This document shows, in pieces, positions 11,882-23,443 of a stretch of DNA of 64,000 nt. The position numbers and the translations under genes are program-made. How positions within the stretch are numbered: the stretch's first letter is position 1; the number at the start of each line of letters is the position of its first letter. The notes under the pieces are model-generated. The model did no database searches. It had not been told where the DNA came from and saw only the letters and a program-made list of their open reading frames with translations. This DNA is from Excoecaria cochinchinensis (lineage: Eukaryota > Streptophyta > Magnoliopsida > Malpighiales > Euphorbiaceae). The stretch covers positions 1,977,501 through 2,041,500 of the forward strand of contig CANTUQ010000102.1 in assembly GCA_947683425.1 (NCBI GenBank). The letters run 5' to 3'.

Positions 11882-13227
11882 TAATCTACAAACATGCAAG
11901 ATAAATAATATTAGTACTAATTACATTTTAGGTTTTCTTATGAACTCCCACTAAAATAATAACCCTCAATAATAATTACAATAATTATAATAATTTAGTG
12001 GGCTAAGATCCATATTTCACTTAACTCTAAGTCAGCTTTGGCATGACGCTTATAGTTAAGTTATTTAGGTAGGTAGCTCATTTACCAATTATATCTTATA
12101 TAACTCTTAGATCATTTATGGGATTTTGATATCATATGTCCCGGCATGTTATAATCCCATCTTATGCCCTTAGGCCCAAAACCGTTTTGATAGTCTAATT
12201 AAGTCTAACCATTTTAAACATATGAGTAGCACCATTACCCATCTTGCTTACTAGGATAACCTAATGTACTTCGCTTTGGCTGAACCCACATTTTGGTGAT
12301 CTTAGTCTTGACAAGTGTTTTAATAATAGGTGGCATATTACTTAAAATTATGGTGAGGGATTTAATTTTAACTTATGATGTCTAATTATTTATATACATC
12401 ATGCATCAATTCATACATGCCATCTCATACACATATATAAACATTCATCGCATCACATACTAAGAACATATGCATAATATATATAAAACCGTGTCATAGC
12501 ATGGCCAAATCTATATTGATCCTCATAAGCCAATATGAAGATCAAAGGTCAATCCTAGGTGTGAAAAATGGACTTGATTAAAATCTTCCATCTTGCACCT
12601 CCATCGCCATGGATTTGGATTGATCTCCATTGTTGCTCTTCGTCTTCATTACAATAATAATACAAAGATATTCTACTACAACTATTGAATAAAATAAAGA
12701 TTACAACAAAATTAATGATACGCAGGTCGTATTTAAAATTACAAACCCTTAAAATAGATAAAATAAAATTCATCCACAAAAGGTTTAATTGGCCATGCTA
12801 TGCACCATACAAAGACATCACACATAAACATAATAAATCATATTTATTTCATATCATGCATAATATACCCTATTTCATAAAATTGATATATTTAAATTAT
12901 CGAGTGATAATAATGAACGACATATAAGGCGCTACAAAGAGGTAGCACGACGATCCCTATTCTGCCCAAAAAACCCTATTCTGTATCTATGAAAAACGAT
13001 TATGCTGATCATATCAACCATCGTTTAATCACGTTAAACAATTTAGTATATACAAAATACCACCAATATTTAAATTATCCAATAATGATTTAAAAGGGGC
13101 TACGAAGATATGAGATAGCTGCACGAGTCGTGCTCATGTGCACGAGTCGTGTTCATGAGCACGAGTCGTGCACATGGCACAGCAGCACGACTACACTAGT
13201 CGTGCTTGAGCAAGGCAGCACGAGACG
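11882..13227 (-). other. copia leader, part 1
   Basis: AT-rich and non-coding, between gag and the nested solo LTR. Its distal end carries a short array of CACGAGTCGTG palindromes. No conserved ORF is seen on either strand. Confidence 0.75.
13121..13227. repeat. CACGAGTCGTG palindrome array in copia leader
   Basis: Three clear copies of CACGAGTCGTG occur in 13122-13170, separated by TCATG-type linkers, and more degenerate copies follow up to the solo-LTR insertion. The array continues after the insertion at 15698-15805. The core is self-complementary except for the central base. Confidence 0.85.
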
Positions 13228-13459
13228 TGTAATGCCCCCCGCCGCCGCCCCCGTTGGACCACCCGACGCTCACTCACAACATACATACATGCGCTAAGCG
13301 AAAGCATTCACTAAAAACATTAATAAAGGCAGGACAAAAATCTTATATAATCAAAATATTACATACAAAAAGAATTACAGGAGGAGATAGCAAAAATATA
13401 ACTCTACTCCTATGTGGCCAACTTACAGATGCGCAACACGAGCAAACTTCCAAAAACCT

Positions 13460-13926
13460 GCCACCTACACGGGACAAAAACCCGTGCTAAGCGATAACGC
13501 TTAGTGGGGAGGAACAAAACACAACAGAGCACTATGCAAGATATTCACATTATCACACATAATTCACTAAACATTAGAGGGCAGAAATATATACACAATT
13601 CAAAAGTCACTATAAGCATATCAGAATTGAAACAGAAAACATGAAGCAATGATCATAATAGATTCATGCAAAAATCAGAACACTTTACTAATTACACACT
13701 AGACACATAACACGATAGCCTGAATTCAATGGTGGAGGATACGGGAACATTACACGGGAGACCGAAGCCTCAAAAATAGTTTAATACCCGAAGGTAGCGC
13801 GGGATATCGGAGTCTCAAAACATTTTATCACTACACGAAAGATGACCATCTCGGAGGTCGGCAGCTTCGCCCAAACGGGGCGGACACGGGCAGCTGCACT
13901 CACTAACCCTTCTTAAGCATGCTTAA
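13460..13926 (-). promoter_or_regulatory. Hairpin cassette, diverged copy
   Basis: Minus strand: TTAAGCATGCTTAA (13913-13926, perfect palindrome), a TACC-TTCG-GGTA hairpin near 13790, and near 13465-13503 CTAAGCGTTATCGCTTAG followed by a GCACGGG hairpin. This is the same order as in the other Tekay-type LTRs, but with different stem bases. Confidence 0.6.
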
Positions 13927-14157
13927 TTATCCAGTACCTTGACACTTTAGGCTCGACAACTCATTCACTCACACGATAATACACAATCACAACAAGATTC
14001 AACTCAGGACTCTGACATCAAATAAATTCATAACTAAGACACTAGTACAATGATATCACGAGTCATAAGCACAACCATATTTCATGCAATAGTGAGAAAC
14101 CGTGCAAAGTGGAACAAAAGAAGCACATTTAGAAAATAGGGCAAGTAGGAGGGGCCT

Positions 14158-14453
14158 CTGTTGTGATCGCGACAGTGTCACGCTCGCTACAGAGCATGGG
14201 GCACCTCCTCGCGAGCTCGCGCCAGAAGGCTTGCTTGCGACGAAGCCCACTAAGTAGATTCGCGCAACCGAGCTCTGTTGCGGTTGCGACAGAGACCAGT
14301 TCCTTCCTCCTCACGCACACGCTCGGCAGCATGGTCGCGCGGAGGACTCGGCTACGTAGCTCTCTGTCGCGGTCGCGATAATGTCGCGATCATGACAGAG
14401 GGCTTACCAAGAACAAAGGCCAAATTCGCACTCTGTCGCGATCGCGACAGAGC
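14158..14453. repeat. TCGCGA palindrome array in solo LTR
   Basis: Copies of TGTCGCGATCGCGACA and variants (for example CTGTCGCGGTCGCGA) are spread over about 300 bp. Confidence 0.8.
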
Positions 14454-15697
14454 CCAGATTCGCCCAAAATCTGCACTTTTCCTACTCTTTCACACACAAC
14501 TCTTCATACATGCAAACAACATATACAAAAACTTACCTCAAGCCTCCTGCACATCACAGCATAATTCTCAAGCCACATAAACACAATTTATACAATAATC
14601 AAACGTCAATTCATCAAGAATTTACTCAGACCAACTCAAGATTCATTAACATAACATGGTCAAGTTCCAAAAACACATACTATCCTCACTATATCACTAA
14701 CATTTCACTATCAATCACTACTTAATTTAAACATGCATTCATCTAACAAAACACTCCGGATTACAAGTGACATGCAATCACAAAAATAGAATTGATCCAA
14801 GGAGAAATTAGGGGAAAAAGGTAATCCACAAACACATAAGCACACTAAAAAATGCAGCTCCCAAACACACTCAAATTAGGCTCCCAAACCTGGAAATTGC
14901 AGCTTCAAACCGAGCCCCTCACGAGTCCGCTTTCTCTTTTCCCTTGCTCTTTCTCTTAGCTTTCGATTCTTGCACAAACCCAATCAAAACTCACTCAAAT
15001 CAAACCCAAAATCCACAATCAAAATCAGAAAAAGAAGGAGAAGAGAAGAACCGACAAACCCAAAGAACTCCAAACCACTTACCTTCGAAAACCCAGCTCA
15101 AAACTCAAGATTCCCACTCAAGGCTCAAAGAAAACATAAGAGGAAAGGAGATGAGAGCAGCAAAATGGAAATAAGAGAGAGAGAGAGAGAGAACGGGAAA
15201 GATGGAGAAAAGTGAAAGAAATGAGCTAGCTTCCACGGGAAGCTTCATCCTACTCTTCCCTCCTCACCTCTCTCTTACTTTTCATTTAATGCTCACCAAC
15301 CCCTTGCCACTTGTCACAATCTTAGCAAATCAAGCCTTCCCACTTTGACTTAACCACTCTTGGCACCATATACTACCCACACACTAACTTCTCCTACACA
15401 AATATCTTCCAATGCACCAAACTCAACTCACACCATAATATTACTCATAACCCACTTATCATCAAAGGCACCATGCACCAAAACCACACAATAAAATCTC
15501 TAAGTCCACTTATATCCTACTCCCATACACTATAAGCGCACCATAACATTTCCTTCACTTAAATTATTACTTAATTAATTAATTCCTTAACAACTAATTC
15601 CTTATTATCCAAATTTCTCTTGCTCAAATTACGAAAATACCCTTACTTTACCGACTTATCATGCAGATTCTGACTAAGCCCTGTTTGGGTTGTTACA

Positions 15698-16137
15698 AGA
15701 CGTGCTCATAAGCATGAGTCGTGCTTATGGCACATCTGCATGATTGCAAGAATCGCATATGTGAGCATGACTCGTACTCTAATGTTCGACTCGTGCTCAT
15801 TGTTAATTTCATTAACGATGTGTGACGTAAACCCTATTCTCTGTCGTAAAATTAAACGATTTTGATCATATCAGCAACCGTTTAATAGACACAGAATACG
15901 ATCATTGAAAATTTCGTATTTAACATATTAATACTATAAGTTAATCACATTAACAAAATCACATTAACACTTAATTGAATTCATAGCCCTTAAAAAAATG
16001 CGATTACGTTTTTAACAATTAAAACATCAATCAATATCAATATCAATGTATCAACATACATTCCAACAGAATCAAAAATATATATCACATACATAAAAAT
16101 TTGAATCAATCGAATATACAAGTGGCTCTGATACCAC
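15698..16137 (-). other. copia leader, part 2, with PBS
   Basis: It begins with the AGACG target duplication and the rest of the CACGASTCGTG array (to about 15805), then AT-rich non-coding sequence. The minus-strand PBS TGGTATCAGAGCCAC lies at 16122-16136, one nucleotide from the 5' LTR, and matches an initiator-Met tRNA 3' end. Confidence 0.85.
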
Positions 16138-16619
16138 TGTTGGGTTTCAACGGAATAATTTAAATTAAACGCAGCGGAATAAAACCGAAACCCGAAAATA
16201 GGATCCAAGTATATTCAATTGATTTAAAAAGAAGAGATTAAGATTTACGGACCTTAGAACGAAAATAACTCCTTATCTCAGACTTTAGGTGCTGCTTCAA
16301 TCACGAACACCCTCTACCGGTATCCATACGCACAAACCAACGAACAGAATTCGCAGGGGTGCTAGCTCCCTTTTGTTGCGAATGGATTTTGAAATTTTTC
16401 TTTCTCAAAGAAAAGGTGGCTTGGTTTTCTTTTTCTTATTCTCACAAGAAAAGAGATGTACATCCACTCTAAATCTATTCGTACTTGAAGAACGTGATTA
16501 GAGTTATCATATGAGTTAATCTCTTTTCTTAACATATATCTATATATATGTAAATAAGTTTAAAACCCTAATAGGTAAATAATGATATTATCTCTAATTC
16601 AAAATTAAGAGATATTTAC

Positions 16620-16664
<45 letters not shown>

Positions 16665-17720
16665 TTATTTCTTATTCAAAATAATAAGAAATATTATATG
16701 AATACATACTATTATCTCATATTCAAAATAAGAGATATATGTATATGTACATATATAAATATATATAAATATGTAATTTCGAAATTAAATATAAATAACC
16801 TTATTTATATATTATTCCGAAATAACCTAATAAAATCCATTTTCTTCATTTTGGTCTTGGTGTGTGACCCAATAGATTTATATTATGTTGGCAGTGGGCC
16901 TAATCCCATAATAAGCCCACAAGTCATAATTGGTCTCTAGCAAGACATTATCATTACCTAAATAATATAAATATTGTTAGTCCGATTTTAACCTGACAAT
17001 AGAACATGCTATTATCCTTTTGTCACACGATATCTTGTTTGAACATAAGTCATGGTACATGTCAAACTTATATTATTCAAACATATAATTTCCCGATCAC
17101 TAAGTCGACTGATAAATTCATATGACATTAATAACACTATCAATTCATTCGAGCATGGCCATGCATTTTACAGTCCTACTTATCGAGGGGCCGAATAGAT
17201 ATCTCTCTCATTAGAGAGGGACAAATTCCATCTTGATTATTCACTTTCCTCTACATAATTCTCATTATGTCCGATCATAAACTTTATAATTATCCGATTA
17301 AAGATAACGTTTGATTATGTCAAAACATAATGTTCCTTATGTAGGAAACTATGATAACCTCAGGTCAAAGGATTCAATAACATATTTATTATAAAATCAC
17401 TTATGACACTATCCCATGTAGTGATCTTATAGTGGGTCTATCCAGTACTTTGTTCTCTAACAAATACCTATAGATTCGATTTATATCATCATATATAATC
17501 ATCCCATGATTATCAATACAAATCTATACTAGTCTTAATTTATTTTTAGGCCCTTTAGTGATAAATGACTAGGGATATCATGAATAGCATTGTTATTCAT
17601 AAACATTACAATAATGTATCATGCCAATAATATTAATGTGAAGAAAACCATTATTTATAAATGAAAATGTAATGATTACATTAAGGTCCAAATGTTTGGC
17701 CTAGGGCATAACCACTAACA
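16138..17720 (-). mobile_element. 5' LTR of copia element
   Basis: Minus strand TGTTAGTGGTTATGCCC at 17720 to GTTGAAACCCAACA at 16138, with intact TG...CA ends. The TTTTA target duplication follows at 17721-17725. Confidence 0.93.
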
Positions 17721-17725
17721 TTTTA

Positions 17726-18160
17726 TTCCAGCCATCTCTAGATCTATCAGAGAGTTGAGAGAGTAGATGGAGGTTAGGCTCACTGGGATTAGGGATGCCT
17801 CTAGACTCTAGAGTTCGGAGCAAAAATAGGTTTTTTCAGAGCCGGCGAGAGTGATCGGTGAGTTCCTAGAGTTCCTCAAGAGATTTGCTCGGCCTTTTTT
17901 GGAGGGGTATGCTCGGATCCAGTTTTAGCACCCTCCACGAGCAAAGCCGTAGGCCGCGCCTCAATCACCACCAGCAAAGGTCATCCATCGGCAGCTAACC
18001 ACCTGAGCTAGACCATCGTCATTTAGGCATCAGCCTTCCTCTTTCGGAGCCGGGCCATTGACTTTTAGGGTAGGGTCATCTTTGTCCAGTGCTCAGCCGA
18101 TCCATGTATCAGACAGTGATCAGGACCCATACGAGCCATCGGATTACCCTCCTCTTTAGC
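17726..18160 (+). pseudogene. Athila-like ORF1 relic, part 2
   Basis: It continues the ORF1 frame interrupted at 6304; the frame is kept if the copia element and one TTTTA duplication are ignored. It reads a charged then Pro/Ser/Arg-rich C-terminal region (for example FLEFLKRFARPFLEGYARIQ) and an acidic end DSDQDPYEPSDYPPL at about 18112-18156, followed by stops. Several in-frame TAG codons are present. No function can be assigned beyond a Gag-like ORF1 tail. Confidence 0.5.
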
Positions 18161-18359
18161 ACATATTTAGGTAGATTTGTATATATATCTATTGATGTAC
18201 AAACTTTGCATTATTTAGTGAGACTTACATTTTGTTAAAATTTTATTTTATTTAGTGACATTTAGATTTTGTTAAAATTTCATTTTATTTAGTGATATTT
18301 AGAGTTTGTTAAAATTTTATTTTTGCTTTGAAAATACTTGAAGCATTAAAATAATAAAA
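18161..18359. repeat. Short tandem repeat flanking the CACTA end
   Basis: AT-rich stretch with three copies of a unit of about 37 bp (TTTAGTGACATTTAGATT... TTGTTAAAATTTTATTTTA) at about 18215-18325. It may belong to the 3' region of the Athila-like element. No gene is seen. Confidence 0.6.
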
Positions 18360-18509
18360 CACTACAAGAAAATCGAAAAATAGAGATGAAGTTCCGTCTC
18401 TAATTAAAAATAGAGATGGAATTAGAGACAAAAATTTTTTGTCTCTATTTGGTCGGTTGCTAAATTTAGCGACGAAAATTTTTGTCTCTAAAAATAGAGA
18501 CGAAAAAAT
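18360..18509 (+). mobile_element. CACTA DNA transposon, left terminus
   Basis: Starts CACTACAAGAAAA, the terminal inverted repeat typical of plant CACTA (En/Spm) elements, followed at once by subterminal repeats of the GTCTCTA/TAGAGAC palindromic type. Element A interrupts it at 18510, and the same repeats resume at 62370. In this family the ends are bound and cut by the element's transposase. The right terminus is not in the window. Confidence 0.8.
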
Positions 18510-18969
18510 TGTAACACCCCATACTCGTCCTAGTAGATTGAGCCAGTATGTGTGTTGTATTTAATTTTGCGTTATGTGTAAATTATGCGTTTTAATTTTT
18601 AGCACATGCTATTTTGTTAATTTTAGTATTACTTTGGGGTTATGTTAGGGTGCACATGTGAGTGTGGGAGTAGTGTATGTGCTATGAGGTTAACCTTAGG
18701 TGTTTGTGAGAGGATGGATTGTGGGTGTGTTTTGAGGAATAGTAACCCTAGGATGCTGCTAAGTGGCTTAAGATGGAGAGAAGACAGTGGGGGACAGCTG
18801 GCTTTTGTCCCTATTCCCATTTTCCCTTTTTGCTTTCCTTCTCTTCCCGTTATTCTCCTCTTATTCATCCTCTACTCTTTTGTTTTCCCTCAATCTTCCA
18901 TTTTTCTGTAAGATTTAGTGGGTTTCGCTGCTATCTTTGGAGAGTTTGGGTAGCTCTAAGTTGGTTTGG

Positions 18970-19156
18970 GTAAGTTTAAGTAGTTCTTCTTCTATCTTCT
19001 TTTCCTTGAATTTTTGGTTAGTTGGTGTTATTAGATTAAAAGCTTGAACTCTAGTTTTGCTGGGTTTTGAGTCTCAGAAATTCCGCCTAAAGAGTCTAAG
19101 GGCATGGAAGTTGCAAGTGGAAGCAAGGCCCCATGATCGGAGTGCAAGAATTCAAG
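18970..19156 (+). other. Intron-like block in element A 5' LTR
   Basis: GTAAGT donor after a pyrimidine-rich stretch; the end at AAG is followed by GTTTGGGA. It is 187 nt, at the same place as blocks of 185-196 nt in the other Tekay-type LTRs. Here the acceptor is AAG rather than CAG. Confidence 0.4.
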
Positions 19157-19493
19157 GTTTGGGAACGTTTGCTAACCTTGCGCGTGCTATTTGTGATTTT
19201 TGTGGTATTGTGAAATTGATGAACTTTATTATGTTGATTTGTATGTGTATGATGTGGATAATGTTTATTTTGAATTGAGTTGCATAAATTGTGAAGTATT
19301 AAGCTTAAGCTTGGTTGTATGAATTTAAGGGAAAATGTTGTTCTTGAGAATTTTTGAGTTTGTTCTTGCGATTGTATGATTTAGTGATGTTGGTTGGTTT
19401 ATAAGTTGAGATGTAAATGAGGAGAGAGTGGTTGGAATAGGAAGATTGTAATTTGGCTTGGGTAGGAGGAGATTTTGCTGTTTGGTGTGGCAT

Positions 19494-19834
19494 CTGGGCA
19501 AGGGCCACGGTGACAACCAAAGAGGTTGCCACCGTGAGATATGCCAAAGTTACATTCTATCGTGGAATTTTGGTATGTCACGGTGGCAACCAATTTGGTT
19601 GTGACCGTGAGGTACCGGGATTTTACATTCTGTTTTGAGTATGGAATATGTCACGGTGGCAACCAATTTGTTTGTGACCGTGAGGTATTCAAACTTTGCA
19701 TTCTGTTTTTGGGATCTTGGTATGTCACGGTGGCAACCAATTTGGTTGTGACCGTGAGGTACCCCAGGATTGCATTCTACCGAGAGCTTTGGTATGTCAC
19801 GGTGGCAACCAATCTGGTTGTGACCGTGACCTAC
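19494..19834 (+). repeat. Long imperfect palindrome array, element A
   Basis: Four to five units, each holding CACGGTGGCAACCAA then TTGGTTGTGACCGTG, an imperfect 31-bp palindrome, spaced by about 60 bp of LTR sequence. The second copy of the LTR has the same array at 60880-61213. Confidence 0.9.
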
Positions 19835-20052
19835 CCTACTTTCGCAAAAAGTGTTTAATTGTTAAAGGTAAAGTTTGAATGATTAAGTAATGATTAATGA
19901 CACACAATGACCCTTGATAAATGCTTTATGCTAGTAAGTATGTGATGTTTTTAAGTAATTGATAATTTAAGTATATGATTTCATTGTTAGTTACAATTGA
20001 ACTATAAGTTTGAACTATATAATCTTAGCCTGCAAGTCAAATAAGTGGATAG

Positions 20053-20546
20053 TTAGGCATGCCTAATAGAGTTAGTGTAGATACAACCAGTGTATATTTT
20101 GGACCCTGATTAGGTCCCCCAAATGGATCTTCGTGATTCCTCTGTCTTGGATCTTGTTAAAGATCCCATGCGAAAATGTTTTTGAATAAAAAGAAAAGAA
20201 AAGTTTTCGATACCTCTGGGTATCCATGTGTACTATGAGATATTATTGATACCCTTGGGTATCCACGCATACTCGTTATCCACTCTTTTTGGTTAAGCAG
20301 GTGTAATAGTGTTATTATATGTATAATTTGAAAGAATGTTTAATCGTATTGGTGTAGATATATAATATGTAAGCAAGTGAAATAATGTGGCTATTGTATC
20401 TTCATTCATTGATTTATTCTATGAAATCTTGATACTGAATGTGCCATTTGTTTGTGAATATCTGTTGACGCCACTGTGAGTGGTCGTTTTCTATTTGTGT
20501 TTTCCCCACTAAGCGTATTCGCTTAGCACGGGTGTTTCATCTGTGC
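20053..20546 (+). promoter_or_regulatory. Hairpin cassette, element A 5' LTR
   Basis: In order: TTAGGCATGCCTAA (20053-20066); GGACC/GGTCC (20101-20117); GGATCTT/AAGATCC (20149-20166); GATACC-TCTG-GGTATC (20209-20224); GATACC-CTTG-GGTATC (20248-20263); then CCACT-GTG-AGTGG (20471-20483), CTAAGCG/CGCTTAG (20509-20526) and GCACGGG/CTGTGC (20526-20546). The order is kept in other families with compensating base changes. Confidence 0.65.
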
Positions 20547-20994
20547 AGGTGTGGAAGATGTCAGAGTTGTTGAGCGAGGCGATCCATTTCAGCAGGGCCA
20601 ACACAAATAAGAGAGATTTTTGTAGTACAGGATTGTACTTTTGCTTTTGTATCAGTGTAATATTTTGTATCGATAACTTCTAGTTGTAAGCTCTACTTTT
20701 GTAGTTAGATTTTGTTATCGGATATGTATATGATCTTCTGCGCTCTGGCGCTTCTCTACTACGATATGTAAAGACTGTTTTGTAATTAGTAAAATAGTGT
20801 ATATTCATTCTAGCCTCAGTACTCTATTAAATGTTTGATTTTCTAATTTTTATTTTACCTCATTTTGGAATGAATTATTTGCAAATATAACTATTTTGTT
20901 TGAGGTCATGGGTAACAACCCTCATCTACCAGAGTCCTTCTTCCTCTTCGAGGGATGAAGTTCCCTACGTATAGGTAAGGGGTGTTACATTTTG

Positions 20995-21011
20995 TGGTAT
21001 CAGAGCATTAG
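20995..21011 (+). other. Primer binding site, element A
   Basis: TGGTATCAGAGCATTAG, five nucleotides after the LTR end; the first twelve bases fit an initiator-Met tRNA 3' end. Confidence 0.85.
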
Positions 21012-21101
21012 GTTCAGACGTTTCTGGGCAGGTGTAGGATAGAGTGTATGTTTAGTGTTGTGTTGGCCTAATTTGGATTGATGTGTATGTTGTGTAGATA
21101 G

Positions 21102-22146
21102 ATGGAGTTGGCTCGTGGATCTCTTGAGGTCAGCCGAGAGTGCGAATCCCCGAGAGCAAGATCCGTCTGTTTCTGGTCCGGCTCAACCACCTAGGGTGCA
21201 ACTTGAGGCCCCTGCAGTTCCTTTCGAGGCTATTTTCAAGATATCTCAGGATATGGCCAGGGTTTTGGAAAGAGTAACTGCCCCTAGAGCTCCGATTGAG
21301 AACATAAGGAAGTTTGGAGCAGAAGATTTTTATAGAACCAGTTTAGATGAGTCGGATAAAGCCGAGATGTGGATTGAGAAAGTTAGTCGGGTGTTGAAGG
21401 AGATTCGGTGCCCTCCAGAGAGGGAGGTTGAATGTGTGGTGTCCTTATTGCAGGGTTCTGCTTATGACTGGTGGAGGTTAGTGCTTAGTCAGCCCTAGCT
21501 TCCTGAGCCAGTGACTTGGGGATTCTTTGAGAAATAGTTTCAAAATAAGTATGTAACAAAGGCTTTTAAGGATTCCAGATGGGCACAGTTTCTGAGTCTT
21601 CGACAAAGGGTGTTGACTGTGGCGGATTATGAGAAAGAGTTTAATCGACTCAGCAAGTACGTGCCGCCAGGAGTTCTCACTGAGGAGTTCAAATGCCAAT
21701 ATTTTAAGGCGGGTTTGAATTAATTTTTGAAGGTAATGTTAGTCTCTTTGATGTCCACTCTAGAAGTCAGTTATTATCAGATAGTGTAGGCAGCTTTAAG
21801 AGTGGAGCGTTCTGAGAATGTTTTGAGAGAGAAGGCGTAGAGGAGAAAGACCTCTCGAGGGAGTTCTTCTTCAGGAAAGAGAACGAGAGAACCTCAAGTA
21901 AATCCTAGTGGTGAGTCTCAAGCCAATCCGGCTACTAGGGGGAGAAGATAGGAACCCTCTAGAGAGTCTAGGTCCGGTAGGGGTAGTGCTGGTGGTAGAG
22001 GTGATGGTGTGCCTCAGTGCTCCCACTGCAGCAAGCGCCACTGGGGTGAATGCCGATGGTTAACAGGTGGATGTTTTAGATGTGGTAGTGTAGACCATTT
22101 TCTGGCCAACTGCCCAAATTTGCGTGAAAATTCTCAAGGTCAGTAA
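21102..22146 (+). pseudogene. gag of element A
   Basis: Starts at an ATG at 21102 (MELARGSLE); a one-base shift near 21126-21130 moves it to the frame used by the rest of gag and pol. The core shows MARVLERVTAPRAPIENIRK and WIEKVSRVLKEIRCP, matching element B. Two zinc knuckles follow: CSHCSKRHWGEC (CX2CX3HX3C) and CFRCGSVDHFLANC (CX2CX4HX4C) at 22018-22110. In-frame stops lie at 21496, 21535, 21721, 21787, 21838 and 21949, and at 22147 just after the segment. Gag is the capsid and nucleocapsid protein. It is dead in this copy. Confidence 0.9.
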
Positions 22147-22149
22147 GAG

Positions 22150-23443
22150 GCGAGTCGGGCGGGGTCAAATGCCCCTCAGGGCAGTCGAGGCAGAGGTAGA
22201 GGACGGGGTTGTGGTGGATGGCCTCGAGATAGAGAGCCCTCCGAGACTTTTGATCGCCCAGTACCGACAGCTGGTAGAGCTTATGCTATGAGGGCTAGAG
22301 AGGAGCAGGATGCACCGGAGGTTATTACCGGTAAGTTCTCATTATTCGGTGCTGAAATGTATGCTTTAGTAGATCCAGGATCTACTCATTCTTATTTATG
22401 TTCTGACCAGTCATGTGATAGATTGCCTAATGAGGATAAATTAGACTATGATATATGTGTAACTAGTCCATTGGGTCAGTGTGTTAAAGTAAATCGGGTA
22501 TATCGAAATTATTCTTTGATGGTGCAAGATAAAGAATTTGCTGTTGACTTGATCAGTTTGCCGTTTCATGAGTTTGACCTTATCTTGGGGATGGATTGGT
22601 TGTCCAAGCACCGAGCCATAGTGGATTGTCATAGAAGAGTTATGATACTTAAAGATAGGGATCAGTTACCTGTAGTGGTAAAAGGTGTGGGTAGTAGTTC
22701 GCTGCATAATGTAATTTCAGCTTTGAAAGCAAAAAGGTTCTTGAGAAAGGGATATGAAGCGTATCTAGCATTAGTTTTGGATTCTTGGCGTGGACAGGTA
22801 GAGATTCAAGATATTCCGGTAGTAAGAGAGTTTGAGGATGTATTCCCGAGGGAATTACCGGGTTTACCTCCAGAAAGATAAGTGGATTTGTCGATAAACA
22901 TTATACCGGGAGCAGCTCCGATTTCTAAGGCTCCGTATCGAATGGCTCCAATGGAATTAAAAGAATTGAAGAGTCAGTTGCAGGAACTTTTGGATAAAGG
23001 TTTTATCCGGCCTAATGTGTCACCGTGGGGTGCTCCAGTTTTATTTGTTAAGAAGAAAGACGGTACCTTGCGAATGTGCATGGACTACAGGCAGATCAAC
23101 AAAATAACGGTTAAGAACAAGTATCCATTGCCTCGGATCGAGGATCTTTTTGACCAATTAAAGGGAGCAGGAGTATTCTCCAAAATAGACTTGAGATCAG
23201 GTTATTACCAGTTAAGGATGAAGAATGAGGATGTGACAAAGACGGCTTTTCGGATGCGCTATGGTCATTATGAATTTTTAGTGATGCCATTTGGTTTGAC
23301 CAACGCGCCCGCAACCTTTATGGATTTAATGAACAGGATCATTAGACCGTATCTTGATCATTTTGTAGTGGTGTTTATTGATGACATCCTGGTTTATTCG
23401 AAGAATGAGGAAGATCATGAGCAGTATTTGCGGTTGGTGTTGC
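22150..23443 (+). pseudogene. protease and reverse transcriptase, part 1, element A
   Basis: Continues the gag frame, as in one gag-pol polyprotein. The protease has YALVDPGSTHSYL at about 22360-22398. The usual D-S/T-G active site reads D-P-G here, so the enzyme is probably dead. A TAA at 22879-22881 precedes RT. RT shows GFIRPNVSPWGAPVLFVKKK, MDYRQIN, SKIDLRSGYYQL and the catalytic FIDD box (about 23374-23385). The sequence stops at 23443, where LARD-1 is inserted, and resumes at 32317 in a matching codon position. Confidence 0.93.

Larger units (their letters stand above)
13228..15697 (-). mobile_element. Tekay-type solo LTR in copia leader
   Basis: A complete LTR in minus orientation with TGTAACAACCC at 15697 and a GGGGGGCATTACA end at 13228. 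The perfect 5-bp duplication AGACG lies at 13223-13227 and 15698-15702. No internal region is attached, so it is a solo LTR left by recombination between two LTRs. It has a TCGCGA palindrome array (14158-14453), a diverged hairpin cassette (13460-13926), an intron-like block (14890-15082) and a (GA)n tract near 15173-15192. Its two ends resemble those of the LTR at 62845. Confidence 0.93.
6304..17720 (-). mobile_element. Ty1-copia element, full length, degenerate
   Basis: Minus-strand element with LTRs 6304-7904 (3') and 16138-17720 (5'), an initiator-Met PBS and a polypurine tract. Domain order on the minus strand is Gag, protease, integrase, RT, RNase H, the copia order. The 5-bp target duplication TTTTA is present at 6299-6303 and 17721-17725. 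It sits inside the Athila-like ORF1, and its leader holds a solo LTR (13228-15697). LTRs of about 1.6 kb and the Gag type suggest the Tork/Angela side of copia, which I cannot confirm. Confidence 0.93.
18510..20989 (+). mobile_element. 5' LTR of element A
   Basis: TGTAACACCCC to GGGGTGTTACA, 2480 bp. It contains an intron-like block (18970-19156), the palindrome array (19494-19834) and the hairpin cassette (20053-20263 and 20471-20546). A predicted ORF at 18642-18911 is not conserved in coding sense. Confidence 0.95.

Noticed and set aside
19541..19858. 105-residue ORF with repeats such as WYVTVATNLVV
   Set aside because: It is the translation of the palindrome array in the element A LTR; the other LTR copy and other frames give similar nonsense repeats.
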